A stretch of DNA of 64,000 nt, taken from assembly GCA_000708835.1 (NCBI GenBank), contig DF236968.1:248001-312000 (forward strand), read 5' to 3'. This stretch comes from Klebsormidium nitens (taxonomy: Eukaryota > Streptophyta > Klebsormidiophyceae > Klebsormidiales > Klebsormidiaceae). The notes under the pieces are model-generated. The model saw nothing but the letters and a program-made list of their open reading frames with translations. It searched no databases and was not told the origin of the DNA. Of the stretch, positions 21,038 through 31,800 are shown piece by piece; the first letter of the stretch is position 1, and every line of letters starts with the position of its first letter. A program made the translations under genes and the position numbers.

Positions 21038-23068
21038 ATGGCGGAAGAAGCGGCGCAAGGCGTGGAGAATTTGAACTTGGCAGCCGATGGGGGAAAGAAG
21101 AACAGAATACAAGTGTCGAACACAAAGCGACCAGTAAGAGACTGCACTTCTCTTTGCATAAGACCTCAGGTGTAGGTATATTTGATGCAGCGTGCAAATT
21201 GGTGTCGTGGTGTGGCTGAAGTTGCAATTTTGACCATATTTGACTGACGCAATTGCTGCCCTTGCAGCTCTTCTTCTATGTCAACCTGGCAAAGGTAAGT
21301 TTGAACCAGCTAGATCCAAAACACAATGAGTTTTGAAGAATTAGTCAGGAAATAGTGGAAATTTTCAAGTTTCTGTTTGAGTCTCGTTGAATATCAGTGG
21401 CTGGACACAAGCTAGAGCCTGTCAGCAGATCAAGCATCCACTCCTTTCTGATTGCGGAGTGCCATGCTGATGCGGAAGTGGTCGCGCGCGTTGATCGACT
21501 CCACAAAGGGTGGTCTTGTTGCTGGGAGGAGAAATCTTTACCATGCCAATAGTTGCGGGTTGTTCACTGGTGGTTGTGTTCAATACCACCATGTGCGGTT
21601 TTCTCTGGTAACGAGCAAAACGCCTCGTTTTCTAATCATCGAGACAGCATCACAATTGACCTGTTCATCTTGCAGAGGTTCATGGCTCAGCATGGGGAAG
21701 TGGAATTGTCAGCTCTAGGTGAGCAGATTAGCTTCCTGTGCAGATTCAGCGGCGTCCGTAACAGTTCCACCAGATTGTCCATGAACCTAGTTGCTTTTGC
21801 CTGGTTCTATCAGTTTCCTGCGTCGAGCTGCACACTTTCAGAGTCCAAGACTCGCATCACAATTTCCGGTTGTTGCACAATCATGCAGTGAGATCTTTGT
21901 GATAATTGACCATACCATCAGTTGCCTTTCTCTTTCGCCAGGATTATGGAGGTATTGAAGCTGTTGGGAGGTCGGGCGGAACCTTCTCAGCAATGTTGAT
22001 CGAGCAATTCATGACTGATCTATATGCATGCTGTTTCGCAGGCATGGCTATCGCTACGGTGGTCACGGTTGTTGAGATCTTAAAGAATAGCGGACTAGCG
22101 GTAGAAAAGCGTGAGTGGTACTTGTTCAGGCACTCTTGCACTCACTGTGACTGCGGCCCTGGGGGCCAGTTTTGCAGTTGATAGTCTGTTGAGAAGTAGA
22201 GAACTTTCTTCTGTCATTTGCTGAACTGGGGCACAAACAAGCGCTCATTTGGCAGTCTGCTGAAAGTTTGGCATTAGTCGCTCCGCTGAGATACAGGGGC
22301 CTCATCGGAAAAGATTGTGGTTCTGTTGAGATGCATCACTTTCTAAGGACGTTGGCACTTGTTCAAAAGCGCAGTATGCACATGAGTACCATTTGTGGAT
22401 GCAGAGATTATCACGTCGACGGTGGACATGAGGGACGAGTCTAGAGGGCGGCCAATCCAGAAAGCCAAGGTGCGTAGCCGGCCCTTCGGTTTCTGAAAAC
22501 TTTCAGCAGGCTCGGGCCTGTGTCAGAGTTTTTGCCTGTGCAGGACTCACAGTGCATGGGACTGTACGGCAAGGCATTATGTTGTATTCTTGCAGAACTC
22601 TCTTTCTTGCAGAATACTCCACGCATTTTGGCTCTTTCAAAGCTCAAGATCAGATGCTTATAAGAGATTGGGCAGCCTTTCGATTTAGCAGGGATGCAAA
22701 GAGATTTTCAGTCTCCTGTGCAGTGGATTTGTGGGTATCTGCTGGTTAAGATTGTCTCAAACCTCTGGCTTGAGTTCAGCCCCTTTTTGAGTCGCGAAGT
22801 ATCATGCATGGGAACAGCTTGTGTGTGGATTTCACAGTCTCTTGTTGGATCTTCGGTTTTGACACGTCCCTTTTTGGTACACAGTCTCTTGTTATCTCGC
22901 AATTGTTGTATCACATGTTCGTTGCTATTCTTGTGATGGGGGACCTCAATTGTCTGTTTACAGCTTGAGATTGTTCTCGAGAAGTCAGAGCGGTTTGAAG
23001 AGCTTATGGCTGCTTCAGCCGGCGAAGAAGAAGGGGGAGAGGAGGAGGCTCCTGAAGAGGAGAGTTGA
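21038..23068 (+). CDS. Alba-domain RNA/DNA-binding protein
   Basis: Exons 21038-21133, 21268-21294 (only 27 nt), 21676-21718, 22042-22110, 22405-22469, 22964-23068 give 134 aa. The Alba fold spans about residues 22-105: RIQVSNTKRP, LFFYVNLAKRFM, VELSALGMAIATVV, VEILKNSGLAVEK and RGRPIQKAKLEIVL, closely matching short land-plant Alba proteins. The C terminus is acidic (Glu-rich) and lacks the RGG tail of the long plant Alba class. Such proteins are small nucleic-acid binders, mostly linked to RNA metabolism and translation in plants, acting in nucleus and cytoplasm. The start gives the expected MAEEAAQGVENLNLA leader. No echo arrays were seen in its introns. Confidence 0.95.
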
Positions 23069-24251
23069 GAGTCACCAACGGCCCCGAACTAAAACGCAGT
23101 TGGAAAGATAGGGCCTGCAAGAGAAGGGCACAACAGATGAGCGGGCATTGGGCTTCCATCCGCGCGCAACAATCGATCATGTAACTATAACTTCTTACGC
23201 GTCGCGTTAGTTAGGGCTCGCATAGACCTAATTACTTCCGCGGCCTGGCTCATGCTGAGCTGAACCGTGACTCTCAATCTGCGGTGGACGTTGGTACTTT
23301 TGATAAGAATTACTGTAGACACTTGACTATTGCCGAAACGTTGGATTTGGAATGAATCTAGAAGACGGAAACACGGGACAATGTTAGATTTTTAGATGCT
23401 TCGGATTCTTCCTATCGAAATGCTAGGGTCACGGTGGTGTGGATCATAGGTGTGGCGGAGGAAGCCCACAGGACGGATCACAATTTTAAAGTCTTTGCTA
23501 CACGTTCATGTGCAAGCATGTAGGAATGGCTCCAATCATTTGTTTTACGATCTTGACCAGTTGCTGTTAGATACTTACAATGTGCAAACATAACAAGTGC
23601 TGATAAGTCACGATCCGTACGTGCGGCCTGCGGTCTGTGCACTGCGCAACGGTACTGCAAAACTAGCATGCAAAGCTCGCAGGCGGAATTGTCATGGTCG
23701 AATCAGTACCGTATACTCCTTGCATATACCGTATTCTGACCGTTATCAAATTGCATATGTACACATGTATGCCACCTCAACCGCCTTGCACCAACTCACG
23801 TAATGGCCACTGTTAAGCTCTTATACTAGTAGTGAAAGTGCTCCCGGCTCTGCCTCTCGAGATACACTCAAAGTATGATGATTGCCGGGTGGTGCTTTTC
23901 TGAGCTCGAAAAGTAACCAATCCACGACATGCCATGATGCTGTTACAGACCCTGGAACACAAGACATCGTTGGTAAGTTACGGTGTTGATGTGCCCATTT
24001 GTGCACGCATGCGAGAGGTGCAATCATTGCACGCTACAAAGTCGGTGAGTCTTCAGGCCGCTTGGGTGCATGAAGAACAAACTGAGGGATGCTTCCAGCA
24101 TAGAGTACCCATTCCAGATGCGTGTGTCTTTCACCAAATTCCATACACAGCGCGGCATACTCAAAGGAACCCGACCAGACAGCGGGTCCTGTTGCAGCCC
24201 AAGGATCCCATAGAACCACCCTCAAATTGAAACAGCCCCAATCCCAAAAGC
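23069..24251. other. Convergent intergenic region
   Basis: This lies between the 3' ends of the Alba (+) and F-box (-) genes. It is AT-richer than the exons. No ORF with a recognisable domain, and no RNA gene or repeat, stands out. Confidence 0.5.
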
Positions 24252-27200
24252 TCAGTCCCAAATGCCTTCGTCTGGTTCCTCGTCGTCCGAGTCGAACTCT
24301 GCAACGAACAGCGCCGCATCGAAACCGTTTGCGTGGAGTTGGGCGTCCGGAAGCGGAGGCACGGGCGCGTCTGCACAGTACTCCAGAACGCGATCCCCTT
24401 TGGGCGCCGGCCGGCACCGGAAGCAAGGCAGCGCGATGCCAACCGCCTTCACATGCGTAATGCTGCAAGCAGAGTGTCCAAGGAGCGTTACATCCAACCG
24501 GTTGACTCGAAGCTCTGATGCACATCTCAGAACGTTCCAGGTCTGTGGTCAAGAGGCTGCCCAAGTCGTCGTAAGCCGCTGGTTAAGGCAAGGCTAACCG
24601 AGTGACCAAGTGTAGGAGAAATTGTCGGAAGTCCTCTGGTTAGGGAAGGGTGTATGGACTCATCAGGTGTAGTCAAAGCTGCCGTAGTCGAGGAGAACCA
24701 GGACTCACAAGCTTTTATGGAGATTGTCGTAGTCCGTTGGCCGTCAGTTTCAAGGGAGGGGTTTCCTGAACGGACCAGGTGTAACAGAAATTGTTGAAGT
24801 CCTTTGATTAGGAGAGGACTAAAGGACTGACCAGCTGTGTAGTGAAGGCTGTCTTGGTTAAAGAAACCTTAAAAACTGACCAGGTGTAGGAGGGTTTGTC
24901 GAAGTCTTCTGGTTAGAGTAGACCTGACCAGGTGTAGTAAAGGCTTTCGTGGTCAAGGGGAAGGTTAAGGACTGACCAGGTGTAGTAGAGGTTGTCGTAG
25001 TCCTCCTGGCGCTGCACCTTGCCAATCAGGTCCACCCTCAAAACGCCGTCCGAGCACAGCACTGGCGCGGGAAGATCGAAGCGCTGTAGCGTATCCTCCT
25101 GGAGATTTGACACGACTTTGTTTTGATCATGTGTACATTCTCGACTTTCGTTTTGAATTCCCCTCTGCTTCATTGATTCTCCCTCATTTTTCCGTCCGTC
25201 GATCCTTCAGCGTAACATTAAGTGGTCCGCCGTCTCGTTTGTCTATTTCTGACGGATAAAGTTTTTGCTTCGTTCATCGACAACAAAAATCGGAATAAAA
25301 CTTGCTGCACTGTCCGCACTCAGAAGAAAAAAGTAGGAAGACGAGTCAGTATGTTCGTATTCTCTGGAGCTTCATAAGGTTTCAGAGGCACAGAAAATCA
25401 GGGGGAAGCAACAACGGGACCGCTACTTTTCCGGAGTAGCGAAGAAACGTGCCTTGAGGAAACGAAGATAAGAAGGGAGCCCTCAGCCCACCTGCGCCAT
25501 AGGGTATCGCGGCGATTCATACGTCCAGATATAATCCGCCTCCCGAAACTTGTCCCGTCTCCTCCCGTTCCCCGCCTCGTCAGGCCACACCCCGTGCTTC
25601 GGGGTCGCATTCGCACCGTCGACGTCCATTGCGGTCGGATTATCGGGGGTTTTCCGGTAACCCAGTTTAAAGCGCACTTGTGCGGACGCGTAGACGGGCT
25701 GCTTGGGCTGGAAGAAGGCTGGTGGGGAGATATGAAAACGGGTTAGCTGGAAGGAGGATGATTAGAACAACATTAAGCCGGTTTAATTCGGGGTATAACT
25801 CTAAAACGAACGGCAGAGAAGGATAAGGAGGCCGCTGCTGGAAGAGTCGGGAGGTGTGATTGACGCTCGAGCAGAAGTTGAGGAGCGCAAACTTAATGAC
25901 CCCGGGTTTGTGCACCTGAGACGGTGGTGAAACATGAGGAACGGAGATATTGGAGCCCGCATCGAAGTAGAAGGGGGCCCCAGGTGGTTTTCTGTCAGGT
26001 GTTAAGAAGTCCAGGAAGAAGCGGTTAAAGGTACAAGGGATTGTTAAGCTGTTTCTGCGAGGCGGCAGCAGAGTCATGACCGCTCACGAACGACTGAAAG
26101 TAAGGAGCACGAGACAAATGGCTGTCGAATTTGAAATCACAATGATTCTGGACTAAGAATACAAGAACCATGGAGTTGAGAAGCCAGGTTTAAGTCTGCG
26201 ACTTCTATATCAAATGCTGCCTAAGAAGACAATCGAGACGCTCGGAATGATGTTGGCGGATACGTGACCAGCATTTGAGCCTCACGAAGTTGGCAGTGAA
26301 TATCATGGCATCAAGTTGCAGCTGCAACAAGCGCCACTGTATCGCTCACCTTTGAATGGCCTTACGTAGAAGCTCCTCACCTGCAGTCGAAGTACGAAAC
26401 AGTCTCAGCTGAGCAGCCGTGACAAATGAGCACTAAGTCAAAACCTTAAAAGGTCAATCCCGGAGGTATTACTGGCGCAGCAATTAGGTTCGCAGCGGGG
26501 CAGCGAAGAAGGTTTCCTGGAACAAAGCATTGGACTTGGCGACGGCAACACTGCAGCAAAACCGAACCCCAGCCTCCGGCCAAGCAGACGACAACTTCCA
26601 AAGAAATTTACGAACCACGTCTCAAAGTACCACTGAGGCCGTCTGCCTTGCATCCCCAACTGATGAACACCTTGAGATGCATCTGCTGCAAAGCAAAAAT
26701 AGACACCTTGGGCCACAGCAAAATCCCTACTTTCTCCATCAAAACGCCACCCTTCGTTCCAGCCCCACAACCAACCAGCAGACCACCCCCTGCCTTCATC
26801 TTTGCAAACAATTGAACGCCTCCACACAAAACCATCAAGTGACAGATAGTAGAATCGACTTTGACCAGAAGTCTCGTTGATAAACTCTGGAAGTGCTCTC
26901 ACCACACACATCGGCCCGGCGAGATTATACAGCAAGCTCTCGTCCTTGTTGGCATACGTGTCCCCCTTGCTGCTCCAATAGCATGCCTGCAGCATGTTTC
27001 CCGTGCGCTCGCGCGCATTCTCCTTCAGTGTCTTGCTGATGCACTCCTCCGGGTAGTTGTCCGTCGTCGACGCCGCGATCGCATCCACAATCAAGTTCCG
27101 CGCCCCGTCCGAAATGCGCCGCACGCCGTCCGAAACGCCAGAAGCCCCGTCCGAAAGTCTATTGTGAGCGTTTAAGAGGTCTCGCACTTCGTCCGGAGGG

Positions 27201-27841
27201 TTTTGGACATTTCGAGGAGGCGGGGCTGCGCCATTTGAGAGCTGCCGAACGCCGTCTAGAAAGCTGCGGATGCTGTCCGAAAGGTGCCGCGCACCATCCG
27301 GAGCTGCCGGACCCGTTGCGCCGCCGTCCAAAGGATCTCCCCTCTCGACGAGGACTCCGCTCAGGTGCTGGAAAAGCAGTGCCTCCTGCAGGTCGGGAGC
27401 CAGGCCCAAAAACCACTGCCCCAGGGGGGTCTTCCCCAGCCGTTCGGCGGGCCCGCTTACCCCCCCACCGCAGAAAGGAGCGCCACTTGGAGCAACGAGG
27501 CGGTTGCATAGGGCGCGCCACGAGTGGCCCTCGACGATCACGCGCCGCCAGTCCCGGCACACGCCCATCGCCGCTTTCAGATCAGGGGGGGAGAGCAGAT
27601 GCTGAAAGATGGCATGCAGGCTGTTCTCGTCGAGCTTCCCTGCGGCGCTCCCTGCGTCGACACTCATGCGGTCTGCCGCAACTTCTGCTTGGCTGCCAAA
27701 CCCCAGGTCTGCTGGGGGGCGTGATGTCACATCTTGTGCGCCAAGGTCGTCAGTGCTTTGAGAGAGGAGGCGGCGGCGGGTGGGGGATACCGACCAAGGG
27801 CAGAGGTCCGCCTGCGCCACCCCCGCACCGGCCATCTGCAA
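24252..27841 (-). CDS. F-box protein, At4g00755-like
   Basis: Minus-strand exons 27841-26903, 26380-26350 (31-nt mini-exon coding VRSFYVRPFK), 25718-25492, 25098-24977, 24462-24252; phases close to 509 aa. The F-box spans about residues 71-115 (LHAIFQHLLSPPDLKAAMGV, CRDW, HSWRALCNRL). It would bind SKP1 in an SCF ubiquitin ligase. The C-terminal half (FFQPKQPVYASAQVRFKLGY, YIWTYESPRYPMAQ, LPAPVLC, RVDLIGKVQRQ, CITHVKAVG) follows the plant At4g00755 family, whose substrates are unknown to me. Residues ~181-252 between the F-box and this part contain a degenerate SDGVRxL repeat. The first ATG (27841) is used; Met59 is an alternative start. The last intron starts with GTCAGT, a weak donor, and consists almost wholly of copies of that junction. 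Subcellular site is likely nuclear or cytosolic (inference). Confidence 0.88.
24535..24975 (-). repeat. Array of donor-junction echoes filling F-box last intron
   Basis: The real exon 4 ends at 24977 (DNLYYTC codons split by the intron). Direct copies of about 45-65 bp follow, with equivalent exon ends near 24929, 24881, 24832, 24776, 24709, 24664, 24607 and 24562. The plus-strand landmark is CTGACCAGGTGTAG with drift; the nearest copy still translates as ESLYYTWSG. The array occupies about 440 of 514 intronic bases. Confidence 0.88.
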
Positions 27842-28818
27842 TGAGCTCAGAGGAGTACGCGGAACCCCCGATGTCGCCTAGGGCAGCTGGATGCCTATGC
27901 CATGCACGCCACCAAATAGCATGCAACTCAAAGCAGGCTGAAAAGGGGTTTGAATTCAGTCAGGAATACACAAGGGCAGCGGTACCCCCGGCTTAAATCC
28001 GTGTTGATGCACGCAGAGGTTTGAGTGGTGCTCACTGCTCAAGGGTTCAGCCCGCCACACTAGGCTCCTCCGTTCGTTAGCTGAGCGCAACTCCAACTTC
28101 CAAGCTGGACTTTGCAGTCTTTTGCCATTGGTGCCTGCTCAGGCTGCTGAAATGCTCCTCTCGTCGTCGCTCACGAGTGCTTTTGAGAGCCATTTCAGTC
28201 CCCTCTCCAGCTTTGATGTTGAACCATTCAATTCGAGCTGTCACCAACCGACGGCTATGAGAGGCGAGGGCCAAGATAGAAAGCGGCAGATTGAAGCCGT
28301 TGATTAGACGAGTAGGCCGATCCACGGCCAAAGGATGTTTATGGGTCAGCAAGCTTTGACAGGTGGCAGGGAGGCCTTCCAGGCTCCAGCTTCCCTTGTG
28401 AACACACCTTGCTCGTGAAGTTCGAGCTGCAAATGTTATCTGCTTTCAGGGGGAGCGCTTTGCTGGTGCCAATCTCGAAAAGGGTCACCACAATTATAGG
28501 TTTCCAAGAAGGAGAGCCTTCCACACTGAGGTCGACGACAGCGCTTATTGAAGACAGAAGTGCGCTTCGTTAATCTTGGAGTGCTTGCAGGATGTTGAGA
28601 GCTTGTGGCGGAGTACTGAGAGTTGAATTTCGGTCAACCATACTTTTCCATCAGAGTGTAGCCTGATTGGCGACTGTGCCATTGACAATAGAACTTGAAA
28701 GCATAGCTTGAACTTTCTGGTCAGCTGTGTTTCACTTTCAGCCTTGATAGACAGAAAAAGTTAGCTACTCAAGCAAAGGAGCCCCCTTGCATGGTGTGGC
28801 CATCCTGACTGTGTCGAA
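27842..28818. promoter_or_regulatory. Divergent intergenic region (F-box / LAZ1)
   Basis: 977 bp between two start codons pointing apart, so it should contain both promoters and 5' UTRs. No recognisable core element was identified. Confidence 0.5.
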
Positions 28819-31800
28819 ATGGCAGACTCCTGGGTGGAGCTACATAACCTGGCACTGGAAGTTGCGGGGTTCTTTGTGCTTGTGTCCGTGTCGCTCTCAG
28901 CGTATCTCATCCTTCAGCACTTCACAGCTTTCAATAAACCAGAGGTGAGCTATACACAATGAGCTGAAGTCTCCTTGGTCAGAGATAGACAAAAGTTATG
29001 CTTCATGACCAAGTACACTCTCGTTCCCAAGCTTGTTTCTTCATCTTGCTTCACTGACCGAAAGAAAGGCAGGCTTATGTGTAAGCGAGCTCTCAGCACT
29101 TGATTGGCTTCATTAAGTTTCTCACCTTGAGAAGCACTGTTGGCTCCTTGTGGTTTGCAGTCCATCTCTGAAAAGTGAGCTTTGAAACATGCGTCTCATG
29201 CAGGAACAAAAATGGATTGTGTGTTGCATCTTCATGGTCCCGGCATACTCGATTGACTCGGTAAGAAACGATTTTCTCTTCTTCCTTCTTCCTTCTTCCT
29301 TCTCCCTCCTCTCAACCTAATTTGAGGCTGCTCTCCACTAAAACTGACACACTCTCGAAGTTGGCTCCTCTGCCAGAGGGAGGGAGGGGAATTGCGTTCA
29401 ATCGTCAGAACTTCTGTTGAAGCTCATGTCCTCCGCTCAGATAGTGCCCAAACAAGCTGCAAGCGTTGCCTGCACTCCTGGATTTGGCTGCATGCATTTG
29501 TGTACTGGAGCTGTCTGCGCTGTCAATCGGGATTGTGCTTGTAACGCAAGCTCGTGTGCATTGAACCCGTGTTCAACAATGCTGAATGAGTCAGCTGGCA
29601 TCTAATAGTCAACCTCCTCAAAAGAAGTTGACACTCATCACTTTCTGCGATGGTGGTGCACCAGGCACAGATGTACACATCAGGTTATCATGGTGTCATA
29701 AATGTGCTGTTCCCAATGAAGTGACACAGAGCTTTCCTTGCAGTGGATCACCCTCAAGTATCCGCAAAGCGCCCTAATATTCAACCTTCTGCGGGACTGC
29801 TACGAGGCCTACACCATCTATGCATTCGGTAGCTTCTTGATAGAGTGCATGGGTGAGTATCTGTCTCTTCTACTATTCCTGTTCCCTATCGTGTTCCATT
29901 CCATCTGTCTATTCTTCTATTCCCTTCTATTGGTTTCATTCCTTCAAATGAAGGGGCTGACTTTACAACTTCAGGAAAGAAAAATTTCGCTTTTGCGCAA
30001 CTTCTGCCGTGTGAATCTTGCTAGTTTGCAATTTCGTTTTGTCTTTGCCTGCCTAAGGCTTAAAGCAGTTGTTATGACTTGTGGGAAAAGTTGTGGCTGC
30101 AGGCATGCCCTTGATAACCTTTGTCTCAGCTTCAGGAAGGTTAGTTCGGCCTCCTGTCAGAAGAAACAAGGTCTACGCTTGACATTACAACTTATCTCGT
30201 TTCAAAGCTCGTCCGTTCATCTGTTCATGGACAAGAGGCCTTCAGCTTTTGGTCTGTAAAAGAAGGCCCCGAGTGCCAGATTCAGATTGTTTTTTGATGG
30301 CAGTAATAATTATGTTATTAAGCAAGAGTGGTGGAGCCAAATTTGCAGTGTGTAAGACTTCCTGGGACGCGATTGTCAAAGCAAACGCAATGATCCGCGC
30401 CTTTTGGTGGTGCCTTCAGAGGTCTTATGGTCGAAGACTTGCCCATAACGAAGACCTCAAGGCACTTACAAGCGAAATGCGCCAGCGTTCGACCTAAGCG
30501 ACAAAGTTTGCAAGAAACAATGTGCGTGGCAAAGCCTGGCGGGTTAGCCCACCGGTTAAGCTGCTAACCCTGACTCTACCCAACCTCTTATTTTCTCTTG
30601 ACCAGGGGGAGAAGACAAGGTTATCCAGAAGCTCGAAGCAAACGTGGAGAAGGTCCCGACATCGCAGACGCCGCTGCTGGAGGCTGGTTATGGCGGGAGC
30701 CGGGGGCCAGTTCTTCTTTACTCCCGGGACGAGCTCTTTTACCACCCGCCCCCAATGTGCTGCCTACCTCCATGGCGCATGGGGAAACAGTTCTACATGG
30801 CGATCAAATTTGGGACCGTGCAGTATGTGAGTCGGACGAACGAAGATGACTTCGCCGGAACGTTCTGTTACTGGCACCTGCAGGGTTCGCGTGATTGTCA
30901 ACGCGTTTTGCCTTTCGCACAAAGTGATGTTGTTGGCTGGGCTTTTAGTGGAAGCGCCACAGATGCCAGATCAGAAATCGTGGTTCCATGGAGAAAGTAA
31001 AAGTTGCATCCGCAATCCTTGCCGAGCAATCTATCTTGAGGCCTTCGTCTCTCGCACAGAAAGTGTAACCAGTAGTCTATGTTCAAACGCCCTGGACTGG
31101 TTTCTGTGGAGACCGGAGTCGTAAATTTGAACCGATTCTGGTGTATTTGGCGCACGCAGATGATCCTCAAGGTGCTGTGCACGCTTGCCACGTGGATTCT
31201 TAGCCTGGCGCATGTGTACGGGGAGGGCGAATTCAGGTGGAACCGGGGGTGAGTCTCAACGATGATCGACCCGAGTGCTTTGGAGCTTTGAATGTCTTTT
31301 CTGCTCCAACCCTTGCCTTTGCGATGTTTCGAAGAAGCATATCGTAGACTTTAGCGGTTTGAGGATTGGAACGAATTGGGTGAAACAAAACGGCAAATGG
31401 ATGAGTCCCAAGGGGAAAACATAGTGCCTCCTTTTCCTTTTTAATGCTTCCGCAACGATAGTTTCAAGCCACTGACAGGAACCAAAGGAATTTTGGCGAA
31501 TGGTAGACGATCTCACCGCTCACAACTGAAACTTTCTTACGGTCCGCTCAAGGTCTCGTCTGTTGTCTCATCTTTTAAGACACTCGTAGAATCCTTCCGA
31601 CTGAATCCCGGCCGCTCTTTTCGCAGCTACCCATACATCGCGACAATCATCAACTTCAGCCAGATGTGGGCCCTCTACTGCCTGCTCCAGTTCTACCTGC
31701 ACAGCAAAGAGTGGCTCGCGCACATTAGCCCCGTCGGCAAGTTTGCGTGCATCAAGGCCGTCATCTTCGTCACGTGGTGGCAGGGCCTCGCGATTGCGCT

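Noticed and set aside
24913-25173. Extended minus-strand ORF reading YYTWS twice, as if the exon were longer
   Set aside because: The second YYTWS comes from the first intronic echo. Phase to the next exon and the family's C-ITHVKAVG block require splicing after 24977.
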